Notes: generated by a model not told the origin, from the sequence alone. 60,216 bases of DNA from an uncultured Clostridia bacterium (GCA_944390975.1 CALXRX010000010.1:1-60216), one strand, 5' to 3'; positions 25,825 through 34,039 are shown, counted from the first letter of the stretch. Made by a program: numbers and translations.

Positions 25825-25868
25825 CCGGAATCGAACCGGCACGGTTTATTCAACCGCAGGATTTTAAG
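25813..25868 (-). pseudogene. tRNA-Leu 3' half remnant (att site between IME1 and IME2)
   Basis: On the minus strand this reads from the anticodon loop (CTTAAAA) to CCA of a tRNA-Leu(UAA). The T-arm and acceptor strand are identical to the intact gene at 35816-35904. The variable arm differs (GCGGTTGAATAAACCGT against GCGAGGGTTAAACCTCGT). The 5' half is missing. It is the displaced 3' part of the original target. Confidence 0.85.
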
Positions 25869-26023
25869 AATTACAATATATTTGTTATTTAATTCTATTT
25901 AACATTTTTTCTTGTTATTTAATAATTCTCAAAACATTGATTTGATTATATTTACAAGCAACTTTACTTGATAAATAAATACAATATCAAATTCAAATTT
26001 AATTCTAAAATTTTTACATTTCT

Positions 26024-26051
26024 GTTAGGAAAGTGTTAGGACAAGTTAGGA
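26024..26051. promoter_or_regulatory. Arm-type integrase sites, left end of IME2
   Basis: Three GTTAGGA repeats at 26024, 26035 and 26045, about one helical turn apart. Matching copies lie at 35736 and 35748. Confidence 0.6.
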
Positions 26052-26157
26052 TAATATATAAATGCTTACCTTTGGTATTATAAAATTGTAGTTATAATCC
26101 TATAAATATGTTATAATACATTAGAAATTAAAATGTTATATAAAGGGATGATGATGT

Positions 26158-26643
26158 ATGGAAACAATTATAGGAATGGTTAGTGATTTTATTAAATCTA
26201 TTTTTGGTATATTTGGTAACAGAAAAAAAGTTAAATTATCAATAATACAAATTGATATGTTTAGATTACCAAACAAATTTGAATATCAAGTTAATGCTAT
26301 TATTGAAAATCATTCTAATTTGCCAATTTCAATAACTAATATGTATACAATATTTAATAAAAAAGAATATAATGTTTTATTAAATGATAGTATTATAAAG
26401 GAAAAAAAGAAAAAATCAGGAAATACAGTAACAAGCCATGAAATTTTTAAATCTGTTGATTTTCCAATAAATATTCCTATACTAGAAGCAAAAAAAGTAG
26501 TATTAGTTTTTAGAGTACCAAATGAATTAGATATGAAAACATATAAGTTGTGTACTACAAGAGGAAATATAAAAGTAAAGATAGATAATCCAACCATAAT
26601 AGATATAGCTAGAGAAAGGAATCTAACACAATATCTTAATTAG
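26158..26643 (+). CDS. Uncharacterized IME2 protein, 161 aa
   Basis: The N-terminus (METIIGMVSDFIKSIFGIFG) is an amphipathic or membrane-associated helix. The rest is beta-rich (FEYQVNAIIENHSNLPISIT, VVLVFRVPNELDM), resembling an immunoglobulin-like or carrier fold. No motif identifies it. It has GGGATGATG upstream and its own terminator. Confidence 0.55.
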   Translation: METIIGMVSDFIKSIFGIFGNRKKVKLSIIQIDMFRLPNKFEYQVNAIIENHSNLPISITNMYTIFNKKEYNVLLNDSIIKEKKKKSGNTVTSHEIFKSVDFPINIPILEAKKVVLVFRVPNELDMKTYKLCTTRGNIKVKIDNPTIIDIARERNLTQYLN

Positions 26644-26671
26644 ATAATAATACAATTTAATAAAACATGAT

Positions 26672-26714
26672 AAAGCTTGTTTGTAGAATAAAAATCTACA
26701 AACGGGCTTTTTTG
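26672..26714 (+). terminator. Terminator after the 161-aa gene
   Basis: AAAGCTTGTTTGTAGA pairs with TCTACAAACGGGCTTT (one mismatch, G-U tolerated), then T6. Confidence 0.75.
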
Positions 26715-26916
26715 TTATGTAAAAGAGAAATGCAACACCTCTAAAAAAGTGTTTGGTGTGATGAGCCGATGCTATAAAGTTCATTCGTATTTGTATAAGC
26801 AGTCTAATTATACAAAGTGCGTGAGTGAGATTTTAGAACACAGACTCACAATAATAAAAGAGTATTCGGTGGCAAAACTTGAAATGGATTTGTAATTGTA
26901 AAAAGTTTGGACAAGT

Positions 26917-27081
26917 ATGAACAAAGATATTGCTTTTATAGAAGTATCAGCAATTATAGTAGTAATATTACTGCTTACTAGACTACCTATGAAACAAGGC
27001 GAACGACCGACGGTTTCAACATATATAGGTGTAATAATTCTATTTTTCACAAATGGGATTATTACACCTAATTCACTTTAG
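26917..27081 (+). CDS. Possible 54-aa hydrophobic protein
   Basis: It starts MNKDIAFIEVSAIIVVILLL and ends TNGIITPNSL, with one or two membrane segments. The ribosome binding site is weak. Its last third overlaps a 13-bp stem (TAGGTGTAATAAT at 27026-27038 with 27058-27070), which suggests that this stretch may be structure rather than gene. Confidence 0.3.
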   Translation: MNKDIAFIEVSAIIVVILLLTRLPMKQGERPTVSTYIGVIILFFTNGIITPNSL

Positions 27082-27121
27082 CTCACTTCCTCTGGTTTCT
27101 ACTTGATAGTTGCTACAGTGA

Positions 27122-27270
27122 ATACAAAAAAGCATAATTGCTTTTTTGTTGTGAGTAAAAATTTATTTTTGCTCACATTCATAAAAATTGCGACAAGCAA
27201 ATTTTTATGAAAAAACCTAAAAATGCGTATAGCAATTTTTTAGGTTTTGGGGTGTGGGGTTGTTAAACCC
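27122..27270. other. Run of hairpins leading into oriT of IME2
   Basis: In order: AAAAAAGCA/TGCTTTTTT (about 27124-27145), GTGAG-AAAAAT/ATTTTT-CTCAC, CATAAAAATT/AAATTTTTATG, and AAAACCTAAAAA/TTTTTTAGGTTTT. A GGGTT/AACCC stem follows. The first is a good terminator. The rest may block read-through into oriT or help DNA processing. Confidence 0.5.
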
Positions 27271-27278
27271 TGCCATAC

Positions 27279-27306
27279 GACAAACTTGTTTGTCTAGTAT
27301 GTTAGA
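27279..27306 (+). promoter_or_regulatory. oriT of IME2 (MobV type)
   Basis: Hairpin GACAAAC/GTTTGTC (27279-27285, 27288-27294) directly followed by TAGTATG|TTAGA, predicted nick after 27301. The nick motif is identical to that of IME1 although the hairpin sequence differs. Confidence 0.75.
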
Positions 27307-27349
27307 CATTCAAAGAATATCTTGAGCAAAGAAGGAGGTACAAGAAGAT

Positions 27350-28594
27350 ATGAGTTATGCTATTATAAGAAATGATAAATTAACAAGAGTAGATGCACAA
27401 GGGTCATACATTCACAATGATAGAAGGTCAAAAGGCCATTCTAATAAAGATATTGATCCTACAAGAACACATCTTAATTTTTGGTGTAAAAAAAATGAAC
27501 TAACTTATATAAAAGAATTTGATAAAATTAAAAAGGCATATGATTTAAAAGGCACTATTAGAAGTAATAGTAATATCATGTGTGAAATGATGATTACTTC
27601 TGATAATGCTTTTTTTAATAAGATTGGTTTAGAAGAAACAAAGAGATATTTCAAAGAAAGTTATAAATTTGTGTGTAATTATAATAATCTTGAAGAAAAG
27701 TATATAGTATCTGCAGCAGTGCATTTAGATGAAACTACACCACACATGCATTTAGTTTATATACCAGTAGTTCATACAAAAGACAAAGAAGGAAAAGAAA
27801 TTGATAAAATATGTTGTAGAGATTTTTGGAAAGGCAGAGATAGTTACAGACAACTACAAAATGCTTTTCACAAATATATAACTTCAAAAGGTTTTGATTT
27901 AGAGCGAGGTTTACCAGTAGAAGAAACTGGAACGAAACACGAAAAAATAGAAGATTTAAAGAAACTGACTAATTTTAAAAATACTAAAAAAGTATTAGAT
28001 ACTATAAAACTAGAATTACCAGAAACACCAGATATAAATGATATTAAACTAATAAAACTTAATAGAGAAAAAGTAGAAAATGAAATTATTAAACCCAAAG
28101 ATGATATGATAGAAAAACTATATAATGAAAAAGTTTCTTTACAAAAAGAATTATTAAAACAAGTAAATTTAGTTAACGAGGCTGAAAAATACCAAAAAGA
28201 AAGAGATTTTATACTAGCTGACAATAAAGAATTACACAATGCTGTAGAACATTTAGAACACGAATATAAAAAGAAAAATAATACTCTTGATTTGAGATTT
28301 GAAAATAGAAAAAGAAAATTAGAGCAAGAATTTGAAAATAAGGAATTTGACATTGAATATAAATATAAAAGTAAAATTAAGTCATTAGAAAAAGAAAATA
28401 ACCATCTACACAAAATTATTGATAAATTCTATGTAACTGTTGAAAAATTTATTTATTGGGTTTGTCATAGATTTGGTATGGGTGAATCTAAAGAATTAGT
28501 TAGAAAATTTGAAGAAGAAACTCACACTTTTATTGATCCAGTAGAACAAATAAAAAAGGAAGAATTAGAAAAAGAATGGGATTTAGAAATGTAA
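27350..28594 (+). CDS. MobV-family relaxase (IME2)
   Basis: A 414-residue relaxase, longer than its IME1 relative. Seen are SYAIIRNDKLTRVDAQGSYI, HSNKDIDPTRTHLNFW, and the metal-binding HLDETTPHMHLVYIP. Residues 240-370 are a long coiled coil. The C-terminus VEKFIYWVCHRFGMGESKEL resembles tails of Mob proteins that contact partner proteins. A GAAGGAGG site precedes the ATG, 48 bases after the predicted nick. Confidence 0.93.
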   Translation: MSYAIIRNDKLTRVDAQGSYIHNDRRSKGHSNKDIDPTRTHLNFWCKKNELTYIKEFDKIKKAYDLKGTIRSNSNIMCEMMITSDNAFFNKIGLEETKRYFKESYKFVCNYNNLEEKYIVSAAVHLDETTPHMHLVYIPVVHTKDKEGKEIDKICCRDFWKGRDSYRQLQNAFHKYITSKGFDLERGLPVEETGTKHEKIEDLKKLTNFKNTKKVLDTIKLELPETPDINDIKLIKLNREKVENEIIKPKDDMIEKLYNEKVSLQKELLKQVNLVNEAEKYQKERDFILADNKELHNAVEHLEHEYKKKNNTLDLRFENRKRKLEQEFENKEFDIEYKYKSKIKSLEKENNHLHKIIDKFYVTVEKFIYWVCHRFGMGESKELVRKFEEETHTFIDPVEQIKKEELEKEWDLEM

Positions 28595-28620
28595 AAGGCA
28601 GGAAAACCTGCCTTTGTAAA
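28594..28620 (+). terminator. Terminator of the IME2 relaxase
   Basis: AAAGGCAGG/CCTGCCTTT (28594-28602, 28607-28615) with an AAAA loop, right at the stop codon. Confidence 0.8.
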
Positions 28621-28631
28621 ATATCTATTTT

Positions 28632-29051
28632 TTAAAAAGTCCGTTTAAACCAATTCTTTAATTTGGTAAAAATTGATTCTTTATACTCTACCATAGCTAC
28701 AGAATTTTCTACTGTTTCTACTTTAGAAGCTTTATTTTTAAATAAGTTGTCTGGATTGAATTTTTTATATAACTCTTCTTGCTCTTTTTTTTCTAATATT
28801 TTTTCTTTTGCTTGTATAACTTTCTTTTCTTCATCAGTTGCAAAATAATCTTTATATAATACAGCTAATACCTTATTTGCTTGTTCTGAAGTTTGATACT
28901 CTTCTATATTGTTAATTTCTATAACTCTATCTTTGTCTCTCTTATTCTCAATATTTTCCCATATTTTCTCTGGTATTTTATTAATTGAACTCCAAGACAT
29001 CAAATTTAGTATAGCATATACTTCTGAATATGCCTCTTTAGTTATCTCCAT
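28632..29051 (-). CDS. Uncharacterized helical protein, second gene of a leftward operon
   Basis: A 139-residue protein from the ATG at 29051 (AGGGGGAAG upstream), overlapping the end of the preceding gene. It is charged and helical (MEITKEAYSEVYAILNLM, NKVLAVLYKDYFATDEEKK). This resembles a recurrent clostridial accessory protein, but I cannot name it. Its penultimate residues use an in-frame CGG (KRTF, stop). If the C is skipped the end becomes KGLFKK, stop, a natural-looking basic tail, so this may be a sixth CGG shift site. Confidence 0.6.
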   Translation of the reverse strand: MEITKEAYSEVYAILNLMSWSSINKIPEKIWENIENKRDKDRVIEINNIEEYQTSEQANKVLAVLYKDYFATDEEKKVIQAKEKILEKKEQEELYKKFNPDNLFKNKASKVETVENSVAMVEYKESIFTKLKNWFKRTF

Positions 29052-30153
29052 AATCTTCCCCCTCATATACTTTCTCATCTTTTGCAGGTGTACTTAAATC
29101 CATCTGTGCATCAGCTGTTTTACCTATAGTTTTATGCACTGCACTTTTCATAGCTGAAATTACTGAACTATCTTGAGTTGCTAATTTAGGGTCTATTTTC
29201 AATCTTTTTGCAAATCCTGTGAACCATGTTACAACTTTATCCATTCTTTTTCTTACATCTTGTTCATTTTTCTGTACATCTGTAGATAAGCTTTGAAAAA
29301 TAGGCTCAACAGCAGTTAAAATACTCAAAACTTCTTCTTTTCTTTTTTCATCCATTCCATTTAATATAGATTGTTTTTTATCTTGTGGTATATTCCCCCA
29401 AACAGTTCTTTTCATATCTTCAGCTGTCAGAGTTTCAGTAGCTGGCATTCCTTTATATATATATCCGTTATTTGTTGGTGTGAAATAACCATCATGTATC
29501 GTATAAGTATAGCCATCTTCTTTAACTTTTTGACCAATAGCTTCATCTTGAACATATATCGAAACATCTCCATCTTTATCATATTCATAATATGTCATTC
29601 CAGCTATATCATCTTGGTATAATGCTGCTTTTTTATTTCCTTTCCCATCATATTTATAAGATATTACAGCATTATCTATATATGATAATCTTCCATCCAT
29701 AAACATAGCATATCTATGCATACTTTCAATATCTCCGTGTTCATTAAAAGTTCTTTGTTGTCTAGTAGCCATATCATTAGAAGAATAATAATATAAAACA
29801 TTATCCTTTCCATCTTTGCTTTTCCCACGTACCACTGTTATTTCTTCTTCATCTTCTATTTCAGAATTATATTGTCTTAATTCGTCATCTAAAACTAATT
29901 CTCCAGATTTTACTCTTGAAATGTCGTATTTTTTAAGCCCTAAAACTTTTTTATCTCTTGCAATAAGTATTTCTTGTAGTATATCTGGGGGAATTTGCAT
30001 TTTCGTATTATCTGTTCTCTCCATTTCATGAATAAATAATCGTTTAATAATATCATCTGGCAATTCAAGCAAATCTTTTAATCCTTCTATATAGCCACCT
30101 TGCAAACATTGAGTTATTTGTTCATCAAGTTCTAATATTTCTTTCTTTTTCAT
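29038..30153 (-). CDS. Uncharacterized 371-aa protein with repeat-like beta segments
   Basis: It starts at ATG 30153 (GGAGG upstream). The N-terminal 110 residues are helical (LDEQITQCLQGGYIEGL). Residues 115-245 contain short beta repeats of the YD-repeat style (YYYSSNDMATRQQRTFNEHG, ISYKYDGKGNKKA, YYEYDKDGDVSIYV). The C-terminus is helical. YD-like repeats hint at a ligand- or toxin-related role, but no toxin domain is visible. It is divergent from an XRE gene with a palindromic operator between them. Confidence 0.55.
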   Translation of the reverse strand: MKKKEILELDEQITQCLQGGYIEGLKDLLELPDDIIKRLFIHEMERTDNTKMQIPPDILQEILIARDKKVLGLKKYDISRVKSGELVLDDELRQYNSEIEDEEEITVVRGKSKDGKDNVLYYYSSNDMATRQQRTFNEHGDIESMHRYAMFMDGRLSYIDNAVISYKYDGKGNKKAALYQDDIAGMTYYEYDKDGDVSIYVQDEAIGQKVKEDGYTYTIHDGYFTPTNNGYIYKGMPATETLTAEDMKRTVWGNIPQDKKQSILNGMDEKRKEEVLSILTAVEPIFQSLSTDVQKNEQDVRKRMDKVVTWFTGFAKRLKIDPKLATQDSSVISAMKSAVHKTIGKTADAQMDLSTPAKDEKVYEGEDYGDN

Positions 30154-30226
30154 AAAATCCTCCATTTTTATATAAAATTATAATAATACAAATATATTAT
30201 CTCATAAAAAGATTTTTTTTGCAAGT

Positions 30227-30250
30227 ATATGCGTTAAATTTCACGCATAT
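30227..30250. promoter_or_regulatory. Inverted-repeat operator between divergent IME2 genes
   Basis: ATATGCG (30227-30233) and CGCATAT (30244-30250), separated by 10 bases, lie between the leftward operon and the XRE gene. They probably bind the XRE product. Confidence 0.5.
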
Positions 30251-30309
30251 TTAATATTTTTATTTGCTATACTGATTTTGTAAACTTTCGTAAGAATAGG
30301 AGGGATATT

Positions 30310-30549
30310 ATGACTTTGCTAGAAGCAACAAGAAAAAGAATAGATGAATTGTGTAAAGTAAACAATATGAATATAAATCAACTAGCAATAGCTTCTGGAA
30401 TTAATCCCTCAACTATTAGAAGTATTTTCAAAGTTATTAGAAAAGCTCCATCTTCTGATACTATTCATTATTTATGTATTGGTTTTAGAATTTCTATAAA
30501 AGATTTTTATGATAGTAAATTGTTTGAAGATTTAGATGATAACGATTAG
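30310..30549 (+). CDS. Small XRE-family regulator of IME2
   Basis: A 79-residue Cro/CI-type protein: RKRIDELCKVNNMNINQLAI, ASGINPSTIRSIFK (recognition helix), KAPSSDTIHYLCIGFRISIK. The start has AGGAGGGAT directly upstream. It is divergent from the 371-aa gene and is the likely repressor of that operon. Confidence 0.8.
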   Translation: MTLLEATRKRIDELCKVNNMNINQLAIASGINPSTIRSIFKVIRKAPSSDTIHYLCIGFRISIKDFYDSKLFEDLDDND

Positions 30550-30593
30550 AAAATTTCCCTAATGAGAGGAAATAAAAAAAATTTCAAAATCGT

Positions 30594-30696
30594 TTGACAA
30601 ATATAAAAAATAATGCTATACTAATAATAGCTTAAATGATGAAGCTGGTCATATAAGCAACACTGATATGTGAGTGAAGACACATATCTTTTTTTA
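30594..30696 (+). ncRNA. Antisense antitoxin RNA (with promoter and terminator)
   Basis: A consensus promoter (TTGACA 30594-30599, 17 bases, TATACT 30617-30622) drives a transcript from about 30629 to a hairpin GATATGTG/CACATATC (30665-30672, 30681-30688) with a T run. The RNA is about 67 nt and has no ORF. Bases 30641-30663 (GAAGCTGGTCATATAAGCAA...) are a direct repeat of 30828-30852. Because the toxin gene is on the other strand, this RNA is complementary to the toxin's start codon and ribosome binding region. Confidence 0.7.
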
Positions 30697-30707
30697 TTCC
30701 TAAAAAA

Positions 30708-30731
30708 CAGAGCAGGTGAAGAACTGCTCTG
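30708..30731 (-). terminator. Terminator of the candidate toxin mRNA
   Basis: An 8-bp stem with 8-base loop followed on the minus strand by TTTTTT (30707-30702). Confidence 0.75.
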
Positions 30732-30740
30732 AACTGAAAA

Positions 30741-30839
30741 TCAGTTTTTATCTGTGTTGTTGTTTTTATATGTATTCAATTCTTCTTCCAATTTTTCAAT
30801 TTTCTGAAGCAGAATCCATATAAGCATAAAGCTGGTCAT
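30741..30839 (-). CDS. Candidate type I toxin, 32-aa membrane peptide
   Basis: The ATG at 30839 has AAGGAGGT (30858-30851) upstream. The peptide begins with a hydrophobic stretch, MTSFMLIWILL, then a charged helix (QKIEKLEEELNTYK) and a polar tail. Its promoter (TTGTTT 30919-30914, 17 bases, TATAAT 30896-30891) gives a 45-nt leader that can fold back on the ribosome binding site. A terminator (CAGAGCAG/CTGCTCTG, 30708-30731) ends it, a few bases from the antitoxin terminator. The gene layout copies the par (Fst) system of pAD1, but the peptide is not Fst. Confidence 0.6.
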   Translation of the reverse strand: MTSFMLIWILLQKIEKLEEELNTYKNNNTDKN

Positions 30840-30933
30840 AATATCACAACACCTCCTTTCACAAAGATTTCCTTTGAAAAGGATATGTCTATTATACTTG
30901 AAATTTATACAAAAAACAATATAAATTTACAGT

Positions 30934-32148
30934 TTAATTCTTCTTTTTTAAATATCTTTTATTTCTACAACATTTGACCCCTTTTATAATAGTTTTTGTA
31001 TATTTATAATTAAGCATAGAGGAATTAATTGTTGGTATTTTTAGATTGTTTAGGGATTCTTTAATGGTATTTGTTATAGATAATTGTGCAGCCGAAATTA
31101 CTTGTTTTGTGGAATTGTAAATCATTTCACTCATACTTTTTCCCAAATCTCTTAAACTTTTTTTTAGCATTTCAATAGAATTATGAAGTTGATTGTTTGT
31201 ATATTCTGCATTTAATTTTTGAAAATCTATTTTCATTACTTCTTTTAATGCTTTATTTATTTCTTTATTTGCTATTCTTAAAATGTCTAGACATTTATCA
31301 TAATGTTGCTTTCTAAAGAACTTGCAATGTGCAACTCTATTCCTTAATTCTCTTAATTCATCTATGATTTCTTGAAAATTTATCATTTCTCCAGTATATG
31401 GCAAAAATAATCGTTCCCAATCTGATTTAGGTTTAATATCTTCTATCACTTTAATTAATTCTAGTTGTGATAAATTTTCATTATGTATTGTTTCTATCAA
31501 TTTTTCTTTGTTTTTTTCATCTTCATTTAACCACTTAGGAGTAAACAAAAGATCAATAATATCATTGTATGTTAACTCATATAAAGCTTGTTTTACTTTT
31601 TCAACACTTTTTGACTCTGAATATATAGATTTATCTGTTTTTACTTTTTCTTTTAAGTTAACACTAAACTTTTGATCATAATAATTTATTCCATAGTGAA
31701 AAGTATAAATATCAAATAGTAATTCTCTTAATTTTCTCTCAAATTTATTTAATTTGTTGTAAATTTTATTACAATAAAATTCTGATATACTATCATAAGA
31801 TGTGATTATAATATAATAGTTAGACATTATTTTGTTTACAGTAGTATCGATTAATTCCATTTCATTAATGTTGTTACTTCCTTTAATGTATATAGTTAGA
31901 TATGATAATTTCTGCTTTGAATATTGTTTTATACTAAAATATGCTTTAATTTGATTGCTATAGAAATTCCCTTCCCAATTACTTCGAACAATTGCATCTG
32001 TATTATTTTTTAATTCTTTTATCTCGACATTTTCAAAATTGTCTTTTATTAATTTAAAAGAAGATGGTACAACTTCATAAATAGTATTGTTTTTTTCTTT
32101 ATGTATTTTAAATTCTTCTTTTTTTATAAGTATATATTCCATTTTCAT
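30934..32148 (-). CDS. HEPN-motif protein, candidate defence or abortive-infection RNase
   Basis: A 404-residue protein. Residues about 135-300 are helical and contain LRELRNRVAHCKFF, a clear R-x4-H motif of HEPN ribonucleases, preceded by a helix FERKLRELLFDIYTFHYG typical of Swt1/Abi-type HEPN domains. The N-terminal 130 residues are an alpha/beta domain of unknown role. The C-terminus is rich in Ser/Lys/Asn. It is 24 bases downstream of the DUF6076-like gene, so they form an operon. Cargo position and motif suggest RNA cleavage on infection or stress; this is inference. Confidence 0.6.
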   Translation of the reverse strand: MKMEYILIKKEEFKIHKEKNNTIYEVVPSSFKLIKDNFENVEIKELKNNTDAIVRSNWEGNFYSNQIKAYFSIKQYSKQKLSYLTIYIKGSNNINEMELIDTTVNKIMSNYYIIITSYDSISEFYCNKIYNKLNKFERKLRELLFDIYTFHYGINYYDQKFSVNLKEKVKTDKSIYSESKSVEKVKQALYELTYNDIIDLLFTPKWLNEDEKNKEKLIETIHNENLSQLELIKVIEDIKPKSDWERLFLPYTGEMINFQEIIDELRELRNRVAHCKFFRKQHYDKCLDILRIANKEINKALKEVMKIDFQKLNAEYTNNQLHNSIEMLKKSLRDLGKSMSEMIYNSTKQVISAAQLSITNTIKESLNNLKIPTINSSMLNYKYTKTIIKGVKCCRNKRYLKKKN

Positions 32149-32172
32149 TGCATTTTATCTCCATTTAATATA

Positions 32173-33306
32173 TCATTTATTTTCTACCATCCAATTATAC
32201 AAAACATCTTCATCTAATTTACTTTGCTTGAATAGTTTTATCTTCGCTTGTGCTTCCTTTTTCCATTTATCAAAATCTTTCTTTAATTGTTTATTTTCTT
32301 TGTTTCTATATACTGCCATAACCTTTTGTTGATATGTTCTTCTATAAAGTAATAATGCAGGTACATTTTCTAAATTCTTTTTATATGTTTCACTTGCTCC
32401 TTTATCTCTACAAGTTGGACTACCATCAACATTTTTCAAATCACAGTAAATTTCATTCTGTCTAAAAGTTGGTATAAAATATCGACCACAAATTTGACAA
32501 GTTTTAATTGGTAAATTATCTTGTCTTACTAATTGGTCTAATATAGTAAAGCAAATACTTCTTAATTTTGTACTTGTATAAACATTGTGTAATTCTAAAT
32601 TCGGATCTTTGTTTTCAATTCCTTTTATTAAATCTTCCATACTTTCAGTATGTTTATGATTGTGTATGTTTATATAGTTATCTAAAATAACCTCTACATC
32701 TTGTGAATATGTATAAAGTTCATTGTGTTTAATTGTATAAGCAACAAATTTTGAATATGTACTATATTCTTTTAATTCTTCATTTCCATTTAGGTTATAT
32801 ACAAAGTCTACACAATTTTTAAAGTTTTCTTGCCATTCTAATAAATCATCTAAACTTGCGTTATAAATATCTTCTAACATTTTCATAAATTCTACATCTG
32901 TTATAAATTCATCAGTTTTTGAATATATGTAAGGTGTATATTCTTTTATTAATTCAAAGCCATAGGCATAGAAAAACGTATTATATGCAGATTCAAAAGA
33001 TGAAAAATCGGCATTTAAGAAATTTATTAGCAATAAGCCTATACTTTCTGCATAATGAATATAAATAGTTGAAGGTTGTCTAATAATTTCTTTCTTTTTA
33101 TTTAATTTGGTTTTTGAAATATCTTTTTCTAATTCTAAATATACTCTTGTTTCATCTTTCTTTTTTTCTTCATCATTTTCTTTATCTGTATCTTTTCTTA
33201 ATACATTATATAAATATAATGGTGTTGCATAATATTCTTCTTTATCTTTCATATTAAACCATATATAAAAATCTTCCAAAACAAGATGGCGAGGCAATTC
33301 TCTCAT
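32173..33306 (-). CDS. DUF6076-like zinc-ribbon protein
   Basis: A 377-residue protein. The C-terminal third has CQICGRYFIPTFRQNEIYCD then CRDKGASETYKKN, a four-cysteine zinc-binding unit, followed by a conserved helix (LLLYRRTYQQKVMAVYRNKE). This matches DUF6076 proteins found on phages and IMEs. The N-terminal 240 residues are helical. It leads the operon with the HEPN-motif gene. Function unknown; the zinc unit may bind nucleic acid. Confidence 0.7.
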   Translation of the reverse strand: MRELPRHLVLEDFYIWFNMKDKEEYYATPLYLYNVLRKDTDKENDEEKKKDETRVYLELEKDISKTKLNKKKEIIRQPSTIYIHYAESIGLLLINFLNADFSSFESAYNTFFYAYGFELIKEYTPYIYSKTDEFITDVEFMKMLEDIYNASLDDLLEWQENFKNCVDFVYNLNGNEELKEYSTYSKFVAYTIKHNELYTYSQDVEVILDNYINIHNHKHTESMEDLIKGIENKDPNLELHNVYTSTKLRSICFTILDQLVRQDNLPIKTCQICGRYFIPTFRQNEIYCDLKNVDGSPTCRDKGASETYKKNLENVPALLLYRRTYQQKVMAVYRNKENKQLKKDFDKWKKEAQAKIKLFKQSKLDEDVLYNWMVENK

Positions 33307-33365
33307 TTTTATTCTCCTTCGTTTTTGGTTTTGTAAAAAATTTTAACAAAATATTTAAAATTGTA

Positions 33366-33394
33366 TTGACAAATATTATTTATGATAATATAAT
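33366..33394 (+). promoter_or_regulatory. Perfect consensus sigma-A promoter
   Basis: TTGACA (33366-33371), 17 bases, TATAAT (33389-33394). It drives the rightward recombination module of IME2. Confidence 0.85.
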
Positions 33395-33570
33395 AACAAT
33401 ATCAAATTTGTTTGTGAGATTTTTTACAATATAATAATACAACAATAAACAACAAATGTCAACAGATAATTAAAAAGTTGGTTGCAAAAGCAAGTAACTA
33501 TAGGATAACTATGTTTAAAAACTCGCAAACAAAAAATCAACTAAATAAACCAAAGGAGGCAAAAGAAAAA

Positions 33571-34038
33571 ATGATAGACAAACAACAGATTTTAGACTTA
33601 TACTATAACCAACATTTAAAACAAACTGAAATTGCAAAAATAGTTGGTACAACCAATCAATATGTTTCAAAAATAGTAAAGGCAGATAGTAGAAATAATC
33701 AAGAAAAAGAATATCGTAAACAAATAAATAGTAAGCAAAGAAAAACTTACCTACAAGAATATTTTAAAACTTATGATAGACCAAAGAAAACTGATAACTC
33801 TTATGAGAAAATGTTAGCACAACAAAAACAAGATTCAATAGAGTTATCATATAATAGTAATAATATTTCAGATTATGCTTATGCAAAATGGAACTTAAGT
33901 TTATACCATACTAATAGCAAAGGAAATTTAGTTATAGATAGAAAATTAAAAGTGTGTGCTGATGTTCCAAAATCAATAAATATGAATATCAAAGTACCGA
34001 CACAAAAGTATAAAAATAGATATGTTTATAGTTATTAA
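33571..34038 (+). CDS. Helix-turn-helix protein of IME2
   Basis: A 155-residue protein from the ATG at 33571, which has AAAGGAGG upstream; the open frame extends 93 bases further without a good start. Residues 1-45 form a sigma-region-4/Hin-type helix-turn-helix (MIDKQQILDLYYNQHLKQTE, IAKIVGTTNQYVSKIVK). The rest is basic and tyrosine-rich, ending YKNRYVYSY. It may regulate the xis-int genes downstream. Confidence 0.65.
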   Translation: MIDKQQILDLYYNQHLKQTEIAKIVGTTNQYVSKIVKADSRNNQEKEYRKQINSKQRKTYLQEYFKTYDRPKKTDNSYEKMLAQQKQDSIELSYNSNNISDYAYAKWNLSLYHTNSKGNLVIDRKLKVCADVPKSINMNIKVPTQKYKNRYVYSY

Positions 34039-34039
34039 C

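Noticed and set aside
27868-28413. 181-codon antisense frame within the IME2 relaxase gene
   Set aside because: Composition (Ser/Phe/Leu rich) is the mirror of a Lys/Glu coiled coil; no start signal.
30741-30839. Calling the 32-aa peptide an Fst/Ldr toxin
   Set aside because: The gene layout fits, but the peptide lacks the family's conserved Pro-Gly core, so only the layout comparison is kept.
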